From Planctomycetales bacterium (GTDB lineage Bacteria > Planctomycetota > Planctomycetia > Planctomycetales > Planctomycetaceae): 64,000 bases of DNA. The translations under genes were made by a program, and so were the position numbers. How positions within the stretch are numbered: position 1 is the first letter of the stretch; each line of letters begins with the position of its first letter. This document shows, piece by piece, positions 25,375 to 35,030 of the stretch. Location of the stretch: the NCBI GenBank assembly GCA_028285345.1, contig JANQPT010000012.1, forward strand, positions 1 through 64,000, written 5' to 3'. Below the pieces are notes generated by a model. The model did not search any database and was not told the origin of the DNA. It saw only the letters and a program-made list of their open reading frames with translations.

Positions 25375-28300
25375 TCAGTTTTTCGCCGGCTCGGGAAACT
25401 TCGGAGCACTGTGAAAACGGATCGTATCTGCGCCGAGAATCCGCAAATAGAATTGCCCCGGTCCGTCAGTCTTTGCAATTCTTGCCAAAATCGTATTCCA
25501 ACCCGACTTCAGGTGAATTGAGAGCTTGTCTTGATCGGGCCGCGCGCCGCGCTGAGCGGAGTGCGTGTGTACCAATTCATCATTGAGCCAAAACTGGTAC
25601 CGGTCACTCGATCCAATCGACAGCACAACATCCTGCTCACTCGGCGAATGAACATATGTTAATGCGTACGCTGACAGATGGCTCTTGTCTCCGTAGATCG
25701 ATGCCAAATCCAACAATCCGCCTCCCGTGACCAAAGCAGACCGCCAGGGAATCGGTTGTCCGTCCGCGTTATGAACCGGCTGCTGTGGATCCGGATTCTG
25801 CTCAGGCGGTTGCACCACATCCAGCACCTCCGGATACGGCCCGGCAACCCACCAGTGCAGGTTTCTCGTCCGCAACGACTCTTGGGCCGAACGGCTCTTG
25901 AGAAATGCCACCAAGTCGATGAACTCCTGATAGTTCAACAGCGAAATCACATTATCCGGCATCAGGCTTTTTTTGTCCGGCTCGATGAGATCAATTTCGC
26001 TCTTGGCGATACGTGTCTCCTTGCCCTGCGAATCCCGCAGCACGACCTCTTGGTCGTTGTCGAGCACTTTCAGCCCCACGAACACGCGGCCCTTCTTCGT
26101 TTCCACAAGGAACGTCTGATATCCCTCCTTGATTTCCTTGGACGGGTCGATCATCGATTCCAATATCTTGGCAATCGAATGCGTCTCCCAGACCTTGGTC
26201 AAATCAGGACCGATATCGCCGCCGATCCCCTCCAGTTTGTGACAGCTGACACAGCGAATTTTGTTCTGATCCAGAAATAACCCCAGCCCCATCTGCGGCC
26301 GTCCCACGGTCTTCACCATCTCTTCGGCGCGTTTGATTTCTTTGGGATCCATCGACAGCGCCAGTCCGCCCGAAAGCACCCGTTTGAGAACCGCGGCCAC
26401 CTGCGGGTCCTTGTCGGCGTGCTTGCGCAGCGCTTCGGTGACCACCGGCAACAAACTGACTGGCAGCCGGCGGTCGGCGTAGAGCGTACCGGCAAACTTC
26501 GCCCGCTCCGGCGTGCTTCCCAAAACCCGGATCGCCGCCGCCTGATAATTCACATCTTTTGTGGTAGCAATCGTCTCACTCGATACGGTGAGTGCGTGTC
26601 GAAAATCGACCTCGGTCAGCGCCTCGAGCGCGTCGGCCCGCAGCGGGCCGTCCTTCTCGGTCAGCTCAACCAGCAGCGCGGTCGTTTCCTCAGCCCGCAG
26701 CGCGCCGAATGTCTTTAAGATCTCTCGCTTTTCTTCCAGCGCGATTTTGTCCGACTTCAGATTGGCCGCCAATGCGTCAATCGCCACAATGAGACCCAAC
26801 TCGCGGATGTTCTGCATCGCGCTGGAGCGGACGTCTGCAGATGGAGAGTTGAGCAGTTTGAGGATCATTGCCTGCAGCCGTTCCGGAGCAACTCCCCCGA
26901 CCAGCGAAACGGCACTCAGCCCCGCCAATGTTTCTTGGACCGTGGCGTCAGGGTTCCCTTCCAACCAACGGGCCACCGGATCGCCGGTGATGGGCGGATT
27001 CAATTGATAATTGCGGTAGGACGCAAACAGCCGAATCCGTTGATCGGCGGTCAGTTTCTCGGCGTGCTGGATCGCAGTTGCCAATTCCTCAGCCGCTTCG
27101 CGCGTCCGCAGCGCCTCGAAAACGCGGACCGCCTTTTCGCGAGCTTTCGGGTCGTCCGATGCGATCCATGCGGTGAACAGGGAGATCCCGGCATGGCCGG
27201 TGTGCTCCAGCGCACGTATCAGGCCGTCGCGGTAGTAGACGTCGCCGCTTTGTTCGTGATACAGCGCGTTGCCGATCAGCGGAGCGACGCGCTGCCCGTA
27301 AATCTTCGCCAGCGCGAGTGCGCTTTGGCGTTTGACGGCGAGATCTTCGTCGGTGCGGAATTGCCGCTCCAAACCGCGCGAAACGGCAACCGACGGCAAC
27401 AGATATCCGTATTTGGGCTGTTGCCCCTGAGGAGCATACCGCATCCGGTTTCCCAGCCCGTCCGCGGCCAGGCGGCGCAAATTGGGGTTCTTATCCCGCA
27501 GGGTTTTGACGAGTGTGGCTTCCACGTCCGCGTTCCAAAACCGCTGAATAGCGCCCAGTGCATGAATCTTCGCGTGAGCAGGCGCCTTTTCGTCCGCCAA
27601 GATCTTCAAGAATGTCGCCCGATGTTTCTCGCCGCGGCGGACAAGCTCCTCGACGGCGCGCTGCCGCGTCTCGAAATCGTCGCTGTTGATGACGTCAACC
27701 AACTCGGCGTAGCTGTTGTCTTTGAGCTTGGCCCAGCGGTCGGCCGGTTGCAGCGGGATGGCGGGCAGTTCCTTGGTGCCGCTCCAACTGAGCCGATAGA
27801 GCCGGCCGTGCACTCCGTCGCCCCACAGTTTCCCCGCCCCGCCGGAATCGGTCCGCCAATCGAGAATGTAGATCGCCCCGTCGGGACCCATCGCCGCTTG
27901 GCAGGGACGGAAGTAATCGTCGTCTGATTGCATCAGCGTGAATTCCTGCGTGATGCGAAACGTCGCGCCGTGCGGTTCGACGAAGTACCCCCGCACAAGT
28001 TTGCGATACACGTCGGGGTAGATGAAGACCCCTCGGAATTCCTTCGGAAAGGCGGTGCCCGTGTAGTGCAACAGCCCCGCCGGCGCGCCGCGGCCAGTTT
28101 TGATCATCGAGGGCAACTTGCCGGGCAACTCGCCGTAGACGGCGCCGCGTTGAAAATCGGTGCGGCAACAGACGACGTCCGGAAACAACCGCCAACCGTA
28201 GTCAGCCCCTTCCACGACGTGCATGATCCGCACGCCCATAAACTTCGAGCCGTCCTCTTGGTCGTTGTCGACGTGAAACATATTGAAGTTTTCATCGAAC

Positions 28301-29106
28301 ACGACATCGCGATACGGGTTGCGGAAGCCGCGGGCAAATTCAGTCAGCCGCCGTCCGTCAGGAGTCGAGCGAACGACGACGCCGGACCGCATCACGTCGA
28401 CACGCGTCCCGTCACTCCCCTCGCCCCGATTGTCGTTGTCGCCGGACGTGACATACATCAGCCCGTCGTGTCCGAAGGTCACGCCCGAAATCTGGTGATG
28501 GTGAAACCCGCAGAAGCCGCGGAGGATTTCCTCCTCGATATCGAACGGGCCGCCTGCTTTTGATTGTTTGCGGCGAATGACGTGGCCGACTGACGGTAAA
28601 TACGTCCAGCCATCATGAAAGGAGACCGACGATGACAGCTCCAAGTCATTCATCACGACCTTTGCGGAATCAAACTTGCCGTCGCCGGTCGAATCGTGGA
28701 GCGATTTCAAGACGTCGGGAACATCTTTTGTCATCCGCAATATGCTGAGCTTCGTGCCGTCTTTCAACGTGACATCGTAGTAAGTCCGCTCCGCCGACTG
28801 CCCTTTCACCCATTCCAGTACGTGCAACGTGCCGTCGGGTGAAAACCGCATGCCGACCGGATCAACGATCGACGGCTCGGTGGCCACGATCTCCACTTTG
28901 ACGCCCGCGGGGGTGCGGTAACCCGCCAAGTCCGGGTTCTGCGCCCCTTGATCGACCATCTCGACCCATTGCGGCGCCGGCAAGGGCTGTGCCTGGACCT
29001 TGCGAAAGTCGAATTCCGCCTCGTCAGCGGCGGCGGAATTCAGGCCCAGTGCTGTCAGGGCGATTGCGAAACAAAATTTCAAATACCGGCGTGATCGGTC
29101 GCGCAT
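25375..29106 (-). CDS. PVC-type beta-propeller/HEAT/cytochrome c protein with C-terminal PA14-like domain
   Basis: 1243 residues. A signal peptide is followed by a six-bladed PQQ/sorbosone-dehydrogenase-like propeller (about 50-480: YRTPAGVKVEIVATEPSI, MRFSPDGTLHVLEW, GLMYVTSGDNDN, GADYGWRLFPD). HEAT-like helical repeats run from about 480 to 900. A PVC-specific haem domain has the site CVSCHKLEGIGGDIGPDLT, followed by the conserved tail MIDPSKEIKEGYQTF and KSLMPDNVISLLN. The last 150 residues are a jelly-roll (PA14/CBM-like) with NDELVHTH. Such proteins are secreted or membrane-bound dehydrogenases in planctomycetes, probably for sugar oxidation. The substrate is unknown. Confidence 0.88.
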   Translation of the reverse strand: MRDRSRRYLKFCFAIALTALGLNSAAADEAEFDFRKVQAQPLPAPQWVEMVDQGAQNPDLAGYRTPAGVKVEIVATEPSIVDPVGMRFSPDGTLHVLEWVKGQSAERTYYDVTLKDGTKLSILRMTKDVPDVLKSLHDSTGDGKFDSAKVVMNDLELSSSVSFHDGWTYLPSVGHVIRRKQSKAGGPFDIEEEILRGFCGFHHHQISGVTFGHDGLMYVTSGDNDNRGEGSDGTRVDVMRSGVVVRSTPDGRRLTEFARGFRNPYRDVVFDENFNMFHVDNDQEDGSKFMGVRIMHVVEGADYGWRLFPDVVCCRTDFQRGAVYGELPGKLPSMIKTGRGAPAGLLHYTGTAFPKEFRGVFIYPDVYRKLVRGYFVEPHGATFRITQEFTLMQSDDDYFRPCQAAMGPDGAIYILDWRTDSGGAGKLWGDGVHGRLYRLSWSGTKELPAIPLQPADRWAKLKDNSYAELVDVINSDDFETRQRAVEELVRRGEKHRATFLKILADEKAPAHAKIHALGAIQRFWNADVEATLVKTLRDKNPNLRRLAADGLGNRMRYAPQGQQPKYGYLLPSVAVSRGLERQFRTDEDLAVKRQSALALAKIYGQRVAPLIGNALYHEQSGDVYYRDGLIRALEHTGHAGISLFTAWIASDDPKAREKAVRVFEALRTREAAEELATAIQHAEKLTADQRIRLFASYRNYQLNPPITGDPVARWLEGNPDATVQETLAGLSAVSLVGGVAPERLQAMILKLLNSPSADVRSSAMQNIRELGLIVAIDALAANLKSDKIALEEKREILKTFGALRAEETTALLVELTEKDGPLRADALEALTEVDFRHALTVSSETIATTKDVNYQAAAIRVLGSTPERAKFAGTLYADRRLPVSLLPVVTEALRKHADKDPQVAAVLKRVLSGGLALSMDPKEIKRAEEMVKTVGRPQMGLGLFLDQNKIRCVSCHKLEGIGGDIGPDLTKVWETHSIAKILESMIDPSKEIKEGYQTFLVETKKGRVFVGLKVLDNDQEVVLRDSQGKETRIAKSEIDLIEPDKKSLMPDNVISLLNYQEFIDLVAFLKSRSAQESLRTRNLHWWVAGPYPEVLDVVQPPEQNPDPQQPVHNADGQPIPWRSALVTGGGLLDLASIYGDKSHLSAYALTYVHSPSEQDVVLSIGSSDRYQFWLNDELVHTHSAQRGARPDQDKLSIHLKSGWNTILARIAKTDGPGQFYLRILGADTIRFHSAPKFPEPAKN

Positions 29107-29130
29107 GCTGCCTCCTCGTTGCGAATTTCT

Positions 29131-29160
29131 ACTCCATTCAGGTTATATCCTGCATGGAGT
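29131..29160. promoter_or_regulatory. Inverted repeat upstream of the PVC cytochrome gene
   Basis: ACTCCAT-t-CAGG-ttatat-CCTG-c-ATGGAGT: eleven of twelve positions pair, 25 bases before the start codon at 29106. No T-run follows in the direction of transcription, so an operator or 5' leader hairpin is more likely than a terminator. It also lies 64 bases past the stop of the lipoprotein gene at 29225. No regulator is assigned. Confidence 0.45.
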
Positions 29161-29224
29161 TCACGCAATGTGGAGGGCGCGAAAGAGCAAATGACGTCTG
29201 CGTGCGTGCAGTCCGCCGTCGATG

Positions 29225-29821
29225 CTACTCATCAGCAGGCGGCACAAGCGGGCGGCCGTCGGCGCCTGTCGGAATTCCGATTTTGGCTTGCGGTGCGGGG
29301 ATTAGCTTGCCCGGCGCGGGCGGCACCGTGCTGTTCTCCTCGACGGTCCCGTTTTTCTTTTCGACAGTCGTATTTGTCGAATCGGTCACGGCTCCCGGCG
29401 CCATCAAGATCGGAGACGTCGTGGTGGTCCCGTCAAAGACCATGCCTTCGAACGGTATCTGATTGCCGTTGGCATCCTGAATAAACGTCCCCGCCGGGAG
29501 TGTCGTCGTTGCACAGGGACAGTTATTGCCAAACTGTGTTGCTCCCACCGTCGTCTGCGGTGAGACAACCGTTCCCTGCGGGGTGTAGGCAATCACGTTG
29601 TTTTGAGAACCTACGCTCGATACGGAAGTGCCGTGCTGGGTGACTGTCTGGCCGGCAGATGTATAGCCCCCGGTCGTAACCGTGTCGTAGTTCGTCGCAT
29701 AGTTGTAGCCGGTCGACCCGTAGCCGCAGCAATAGTTGTAGCACGAGTCATAGCAGCAACAGCATCCCACGGCGGACCAAAACAGGCTGCTCAGGAGTCC
29801 CAATTGAAGCAATCGTCGCAT
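29225..29821 (-). CDS. Cys/Tyr-rich lipoprotein of unknown function
   Basis: 198 residues from the ATG at 29821; an earlier start at 29872 precedes the signal peptide. The signal ends at SAVGCCCC, so one of these Cys residues is the lipid site. The next 20 residues are unusually rich in Cys and Tyr (CCCCYDSCYNYCCGYGS). Then comes a Thr/Ser/Gly/Asn-rich low-complexity region with a Pro/Thr segment and a KNGTVEENSTVPPAPGK tail. No known domain. It is probably a surface or periplasmic lipoprotein; the Cys block may bind metal or form disulfides. Confidence 0.6.
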   Translation of the reverse strand: MRRLLQLGLLSSLFWSAVGCCCCYDSCYNYCCGYGSTGYNYATNYDTVTTGGYTSAGQTVTQHGTSVSSVGSQNNVIAYTPQGTVVSPQTTVGATQFGNNCPCATTTLPAGTFIQDANGNQIPFEGMVFDGTTTTSPILMAPGAVTDSTNTTVEKKNGTVEENSTVPPAPGKLIPAPQAKIGIPTGADGRPLVPPADE

Positions 29822-30130
29822 CTGTCCGCAGTTCCTCTTGTGCTCAATCCATTTCAATTCGTCATCGCCCACGAACTCACGAATGCGCGCGGCGAATCTA
29901 CCTGAATTGTTTCATCGGCAAAATCGTCAAAGTTTAGCCAGCCGAATTCGTTGGTTTCTTATGCGGCGCAGGATGTTTGTAGGACCACCGACCATCGGCA
30001 CGTTTTGAGAACACTTTTTAATAGAGACCCGTCGAAAACTCGCCGCAGCAAGTTGATGGTCAAGTGCCATCGAAGGGGCTACGATGTCGTGCGAACATTC
30101 GGAGTCGCAGAGAGAACACCAGTAAGAACC

Positions 30131-30754
30131 ATGGCAGCACAACCTCAGATCGTTTTAGGCAGCCGCAATCGCAAAAAGAGCGAGGAGATCAAGGACTTGC
30201 TCGAGCCGCACGGCATCGATGTGGTCTCAATTGCTGACGTCGCAGACATCGCCGAGGTCGTCGAAGACGGAACGACTTTCGCCGAGAACGCCGCGAAAAA
30301 AGCCACCGAGCCTGCTCTGAAACTGGGCCGCTGGGTGCTTGCGGAGGATAGCGGGCTGATGGTCGATGCGCTCGACGGGCGCCCCGGAATTTATTCCGCT
30401 CGCTACAGCGGCGAAAACGCCGACGATGAAAGCAATAATGACAAGCTGTTGGACGAACTGTCCGGAGTCCCGGCCGAGAGACGAACCGCCGGTTACGTCT
30501 GCAGCGTCGCGCTGGCCGATCCGGAAGGCGTCATCCGGCTGACGTCCGAAGCACGGTGTCGCGGACGAATCACCGACGAACGAAGGGGAACGAACGGATT
30601 TGGATACGACCCCCTCTTCCTGATTCCCGAATATCACCGGACGTTCGGAGAACTGAGCAGTGCCGCGAAACGACAACTCAGTCACCGATCTCGCGCATTT
30701 CGCCAGCTCACCCCCCAATTGGTCGCGCTGCTGACCGGCGAATTCTCAGCGTAG
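30131..30754 (+). CDS. rdgB: XTP/dITP diphosphatase (RdgB/HAM1)
   Basis: 207 residues from the ATG at 30131; the 60 codons before it in the same frame are not conserved. Signatures are IVLGSRNRKKSEEI, VLAEDSGLMVDALDGRPGIYSARY with the catalytic acidic pair, and TNGFGYDPLF. The enzyme hydrolyses non-canonical purine nucleoside triphosphates (ITP, XTP, dITP) to monophosphates and keeps them out of DNA and RNA. It is cytoplasmic. Its neighbours give no operon context. Confidence 0.93.
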   Translation: MAAQPQIVLGSRNRKKSEEIKDLLEPHGIDVVSIADVADIAEVVEDGTTFAENAAKKATEPALKLGRWVLAEDSGLMVDALDGRPGIYSARYSGENADDESNNDKLLDELSGVPAERRTAGYVCSVALADPEGVIRLTSEARCRGRITDERRGTNGFGYDPLFLIPEYHRTFGELSSAAKRQLSHRSRAFRQLTPQLVALLTGEFSA

Positions 30755-31151
30755 TCTTTATCCGCCGTTCTTATCTAATGCAGCGCTGCGCACTGATCCG
30801 TCCAACTGGATTTCGAATCTCGGAAATCGGACAGTCATCTCGTTGAAATCGCTTACCATTTCCGAGAAATTCGCGCTCCGATCTCGAAACTCCTCTTGTA
30901 AATCTCCTGTTAAGACGGACAATAAATGAGTGCAACGGACACGCCTCAGTCGTGTACTAAATCAACTAAAATCCGCACAAAAACTCCTTCCTCAAAGCTC
31001 TTTCTCCCACAGAGAGACCCCGCCTAAGCCACTTACAGTTCAGAAGGCTCCCCTTATCTGAACCCAAGTGTACGTAAGTACCCTTCACCATACCGGTCCG
31101 CGAATGGAACCGGCACACACGCCGAGCGTCAACCAGGAGTCGACGAGCAAC
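30755..31151. other. Intergenic region, no gene seen
   Basis: About 400 bases of lower-GC DNA between rdgB and the DUF1569 gene. I find no open frame with family features, no RNA fold I can support and no strong hairpin. The stretch rich in CTCC/CTTT near 30985-31010 could be a leader or promoter region of the DUF1569-sufE pair. Confidence 0.4.
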
Positions 31152-31634
31152 ATGTCTACGACACAACAGAAAGTCGGCCGGCGTGAGTTGCACTACAGCA
31201 ATCTGGAAGACGTAATCGTTGACGCCGAGAATCTTGCGGCAGGCCCTGTCCTGACAAGTGGAGATTGGACATTTGGGCAGATTTTGGAGCATTTGGCGGT
31301 CACGTTTGATTATTCGATAGACGGATTTCCATTTCGGGGGCCGTGGTTTCTCAGAAAAATCGTCGCACCGTTCTTGAAGAATCGGTTTCTGACCAAGCCA
31401 ATGCCATCTGGCTTCAAGCTCCCCAAGAACGCAGGGGCGCTAAAACCGGGCGAAGTCAGCGTGGAAGAGGGCTTGGCCCATTTGAAGCGCGCCATTGGCA
31501 GATTCGAAACAGAGACCCCTAACGCCGATCACCCTGTGTTTGGAAAGATGGCCCAGCAAGAATGGGTCTCACTCGGCCTGCGGCACTGTGAACTCCACCT
31601 GAGTTTCGTCTCTCCGGCGGAGTCCCAGGACTGA
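31152..31634 (+). CDS. DUF1569 family protein (DinB-like fold)
   Basis: 160 residues from the ATG at 31152. The DUF1569 family is a DinB/YfiT-like four-helix protein. Here the hallmark histidines are visible as ILEHLAVTFDYS near residue 45 and GLRHCELHLSFV near the end; in related proteins they bind a metal. The middle segment PMPSGFKLPKNAGALKPGE is typical of the family. The biochemical role is unknown. It is 11 bases upstream of sufE on the same strand, so the two are probably co-transcribed, though no shared function is known. Confidence 0.82.
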   Translation: MSTTQQKVGRRELHYSNLEDVIVDAENLAAGPVLTSGDWTFGQILEHLAVTFDYSIDGFPFRGPWFLRKIVAPFLKNRFLTKPMPSGFKLPKNAGALKPGEVSVEEGLAHLKRAIGRFETETPNADHPVFGKMAQQEWVSLGLRHCELHLSFVSPAESQD

Positions 31635-31645
31635 ATCTAAGGATT

Positions 31646-32143
31646 ATGGCCGAAAGGTTGAGCCACACGAGTTGTCAGGAGAGGGTGGGATTGAAGTTAG
31701 ACGAATTATTAGATGAATTCCGCGACCTGGACGCCCAGGAGAGCCTGGAGACGCTGATCGAATTCTCGCGGGACTTACCTGATCTCTCGACGGAGCGAGC
31801 CAAACAGCGAGAAGACAGTCGGCGGCTGGTCAAAGAATGCCAGACTCCGGTTTACTTATGGGTGGATCTAGAAAACGGACAACTACAATTAGAAGCATAC
31901 GTCACAGAGCGATCGCCAACGGTGCGTGGGTTCGTCGCCCTCTTGGTGGTTGGCCTTCAAGGGGCCACGACCGAGCAGGTGTCGGCTCTGCCGGAGGACA
32001 TCCTGAGCCGACTGGGACTTGAGGAGACGCTCGGCATGACACGCCGTCGCGGGTTTTCCGGGCTGTTGCGCCGAATCAAGCGTGAAACCGCCGAGCAGCT
32101 TGAGGAACAACGACACGGCTCAACGCGTCCCTCGGCCCGTTGA
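31646..32143 (+). CDS. sufE: SufE family sulfur acceptor
   Basis: 165 residues in the SufE fold. The acceptor Cys65 sits in LVKECQTPVYLWV, followed by the family core EAYVTERSPTVRGFVALLVVGLQG and a C-terminal LGMTRRRGFSGLLRRIKR. The start is the ATG at 31646 with AAGGA close by; a TTG further in, behind AGGAG, is also possible. SufE takes persulfide sulfur from the SufS cysteine desulfurase for Fe-S cluster assembly in the cytoplasm. No suf operon is adjacent, so this copy is separate. Confidence 0.9.
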   Translation: MAERLSHTSCQERVGLKLDELLDEFRDLDAQESLETLIEFSRDLPDLSTERAKQREDSRRLVKECQTPVYLWVDLENGQLQLEAYVTERSPTVRGFVALLVVGLQGATTEQVSALPEDILSRLGLEETLGMTRRRGFSGLLRRIKRETAEQLEEQRHGSTRPSAR

Positions 32144-32347
32144 ACTGAACCGTCTGCGGCCGGCTTTTAGCGAAAAAACAGCCAAAACTTCGAAATTCCT
32201 TCTTGACGTCTAGCCGACTTCAGGGTCTTTTAGGAGCAATTTGTCTCACGGATGGATTTTCAGGGGAAATATTTGAGCCGCCTGTGATCGAGGCGGGCAA
32301 CGATACAATTAAGTCACCTTGTCGAGTGCCGGAGGGAGAGCTGATCA

Positions 32348-32908
32348 ATGCCTCAGATTGACACCAACATTTCGCGGCTGCTGCCGACAGCAGAGTTGCC
32401 GCATTACACTTACATTCCGGGGACCGAAACGCCGCATCCGATCCGGGATCCGCGCGGCCATAGCCACGGTAAAAAAGGCCCCCCGCCTCCCCCGCTCAAA
32501 GCAGATGGCTGGGCCGAGAGCCGAAACTACTTATTGGCCATCGACCTGTTCAACATCGGCTACTATTGGGAAGCTCACGAAGAGTGGGAGCGGCTCTGGC
32601 GGGCGACCGGCCCGGACACACTTGTTGGACGGTTCCTGAAGGGGTTGATCAAATTGTCCGCCGCTGGCGTGAAGGTTCGCGAAAGCAGCTTGCACGGCGT
32701 GCGGCGCCATGCGGCATCCGCCGGCGAGGTTTTCGCCGACGTGGCTGCTGAAGTGGGCGAGGACCGTTTCTGCGGGCTGGAGTTCACGATGATGCAATAT
32801 GCGGCCGACCGGGCCGCCCAACTCGTCTACCGTTCTGATTTGCCGGTCGGAGCCCCGCTACGGGTCTTTCCGTACCTGTTGGAGCCGCAACCGTTCCCAT
32901 TTTCATGA
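32348..32908 (+). CDS. DUF309 domain-containing protein
   Basis: 186 residues. The DUF309 core is [21 protein letters not shown], the family consensus with the EAHE and W pattern, followed by helical [15 protein letters not shown] proline-rich, basic N-terminal extension of ~65 residues precedes it. The protein is cytoplasmic and of unknown activity. It stands alone between sufE (204-base gap) and a strong terminator, so it is probably monocistronic. Confidence 0.85.
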   Translation: MPQIDTNISRLLPTAELPHYTYIPGTETPHPIRDPRGHSHGKKGPPPPPLKADGWAESRNYLLAIDLFNIGYYWEAHEEWERLWRATGPDTLVGRFLKGLIKLSAAGVKVRESSLHGVRRHAASAGEVFADVAAEVGEDRFCGLEFTMMQYAADRAAQLVYRSDLPVGAPLRVFPYLLEPQPFPFS

Positions 32909-32936
32909 TGAACTAGCCCGCCAGATTTGAGTTTGA

Positions 32937-32976
32937 AACGGCCGACCGTCACACAGACGACCGGCCGTTTTCTTTT
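32937..32976 (+). terminator. Rho-independent terminator after the DUF309 gene
   Basis: AACGGCCG (32937-32944) pairs with CGGCCGTT (32962-32969), an 8-bp GC-rich stem directly followed by TTTTCTTTT on the plus strand. It begins 29 bases past the stop codon of the DUF309 gene. Confidence 0.82.
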
Positions 32977-33072
32977 GGAATCGGCAGCACAGCCACCGGC
33001 AGCGTCAAGATCCGCCTCCGTCGGGCGAATGACACGCAGTTGTCCGAAATCTCTTGATTGGCGGAGTTGGAA

Positions 33073-33282
33073 ATGAACTGGTCCCAAGTCTTGCAGCCGG
33101 AAGTTCTCGTATTCTTGGTTCCGATATCAGCCATCTTCGTTGGCGGTATCCTGGGTGTCACCAAACTGCTAATCAAGCATCGCGAGCGAATTGCCTTGAT
33201 CGAACGGGGAATTGACCCCGACGCCCCTCATGGAGAATCCGGATCGGGACAAGATCCAGCCAGTTTTGCTGCAAGCAATTGA
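33073..33282 (+). CDS. Small single-TM membrane protein
   Basis: 69 residues from the ATG at 33073, behind GGAG; the TTG at 33058 is a weaker start. One hydrophobic helix covers roughly residues 10-32 (FLVPISAIFVGGILGVTKL), then a basic, charged tail IKHRERIALIERGIDPDAPHG. The RERIALIERGIDPD signature recurs in short bacterial membrane proteins of unknown role that often accompany regulators. Here no regulator is next door; two DUF1559 genes follow. Confidence 0.62.
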   Translation: MNWSQVLQPEVLVFLVPISAIFVGGILGVTKLLIKHRERIALIERGIDPDAPHGESGSGQDPASFAASN

Positions 33283-33402
33283 AGTTGGCCCACTAAAATA
33301 GACAATTGGCAGGGATTTAAGTATCAATTGCAGCAGAAGCCGGCGTATGCGCAGCTTACGATATTCTCCACAATCTCGTCTCAAGGAACTCGGACACCCG
33401 CT

Positions 33403-35007
33403 ATGACCCGACTTACACAGCGTCAACTGTTGCCGCTCATTGTCTGTTTGATTCTGTCGACTGTCGCCGGAGCAGGACCTGCTTTGGCTCAGGAGAAAGG
33501 CAACGTCGACGTCGCCCATATTCCCGATATCGCGGTCGCTGCGGTGGTCATTCATCCGAAAAAGCTGCTTGCGGAGCCGAGTTTGGAGTTGATGCCGGTT
33601 GAGGTCATTCAAGCAGGCGGGGAACAGGCTTTCGGAATCAATCCACTGGAAATTGAGCAGGGGATCGGCTTTATCGGGCCGGTTTTTCCGGGAGCGGCTC
33701 CGGAGTGGGGTTTCGTGCTGCATTTCTCGAAGCCCCAGGAACTGGGCGGAGTCATCCTGGATATGATGCAACCGGCCGACCACAAGGGCACTGAATTCCT
33801 ATCATCGCCCAATCGAATGGAGCCCAGCGTCTGTTTGGTCAATAAAACGACGTTGCTGCTGGCGCCCGAAGCCACGCTGAGGACGATGATCGACATCAAA
33901 CAGGGCAAAGGTCCGCTACGGACGTTGTTGTCGTCCGCCAAAGTCGACGCCGACGTGACGGCCATCGTCGCGATCGAGCCGATCCGCCAGTTGCTCAATC
34001 AAGTCGTCGCGATGGCCCCGCCGCTGCCGCCGCAAGCTGAGCCGCTGCTGACCATCCCCGAACATCTGGATTCCTTGCGGATTGACTTGAATCTGCTCTC
34101 GGGCCGTCCCAGCAGCGTGACGCTCTCCGGGAAGGACGCGGCGTCAGCCGAGCAACTGGAGACGATCCTTGTGAGTGCAATGACGTTTGCCAAACAGATG
34201 TTTTTGGCGGAAACCGAACGCGGTATCGGTCCAGACGCCGACCTTGTGCAGCAGGCGCAGCTCAAGTACGCCAAGCGGCTCGCCGATGCGATCGAAGCCA
34301 AGCTGAAACCGACCCGCAAGGGCAATGACGTCAGAATCACCATCGACGCCACGCCGAGCATGGCTACGACCTCAGTCTTGGTCGGCCTATTGCTCCCCGC
34401 CGTTCAACAGGCCCGCGAGGCGGCCCGCCGCACGCACACTCGCAACAATCTGAAGCAAATCGGCCTCGCAATGCATAATTACCACGACGTGTATAGGAGC
34501 TTTCCCGCCCAGGCAAACTACGACAAAAAGAAACCGCTGCTCAGTTGGCGCGTCCATGTGCTTCCGTATATCGACCAAGGCGCCCTCTACGATCAGTTCA
34601 ACCTCGAAGAACCATGGGACAGCCCGCACAACAAAAAGTTGATCGACCAAATGCCGCCCATTTACCAAAACCCCAATCTGGCGAACAAGGATTTCAAAAC
34701 CAACTACCTTGCCGTTTCCGGTAAGAATACGGTATTCCCCGGAGAAGATGCGACAGGAATCAAAGACATCATCGATGGGACCTCAAACACAATCATGGTG
34801 GTCGAGGCGGACGAACCGGTGATTTGGACCAAGCCGGACGATTGGGACTACAAAGAGAAGAAGCCGGCCCAGGGATTGGGAACTTTCCGCCGCGGCGGCT
34901 TCTTTAGCCTGTTTTCCGACGGCAGCGTCAGGTTCATCAGTGTGAACGTCGATCCGGATATCCTGCGGGCCTGGTTTACTCCTGCCGGCGGTGAAATTGT
35001 GAACTAG
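33403..35007 (+). CDS. DUF1559 protein with N-terminal extension, copy 1
   Basis: 534 residues from the ATG at 33403. After a signal peptide (MTRLTQRQLLPLIVCLIL...) comes a ~320-residue domain of unknown fold (NVDVAHIPDIAVAAVVIHPKK...) and then DUF1559 from about residue 325: LLLPAVQQAREAARR, NNLKQIGLAMHNYHDVYRSFPA, LLSWRVHVLPYIDQGALYDQF, and FSDGSVRFI. The pilin-like helix that opens ordinary DUF1559 proteins is displaced into the interior, with no prepilin cleavage site. The neighbouring gene at 35.3 kb is a clear paralogue. Probably exported; function unknown. Confidence 0.85.
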   Translation: MTRLTQRQLLPLIVCLILSTVAGAGPALAQEKGNVDVAHIPDIAVAAVVIHPKKLLAEPSLELMPVEVIQAGGEQAFGINPLEIEQGIGFIGPVFPGAAPEWGFVLHFSKPQELGGVILDMMQPADHKGTEFLSSPNRMEPSVCLVNKTTLLLAPEATLRTMIDIKQGKGPLRTLLSSAKVDADVTAIVAIEPIRQLLNQVVAMAPPLPPQAEPLLTIPEHLDSLRIDLNLLSGRPSSVTLSGKDAASAEQLETILVSAMTFAKQMFLAETERGIGPDADLVQQAQLKYAKRLADAIEAKLKPTRKGNDVRITIDATPSMATTSVLVGLLLPAVQQAREAARRTHTRNNLKQIGLAMHNYHDVYRSFPAQANYDKKKPLLSWRVHVLPYIDQGALYDQFNLEEPWDSPHNKKLIDQMPPIYQNPNLANKDFKTNYLAVSGKNTVFPGEDATGIKDIIDGTSNTIMVVEADEPVIWTKPDDWDYKEKKPAQGLGTFRRGGFFSLFSDGSVRFISVNVDPDILRAWFTPAGGEIVN

Positions 35008-35030
35008 CGGTTTGTCAGGTTTCTTATTGG

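Noticed and set aside
26935..27927. Long plus-strand frame of 330 codons
   Set aside because: It lies antisense to the 1243-aa PVC cytochrome gene, whose domains are clear. High-GC codon bias creates such shadows, and the translated sequence has no family features.
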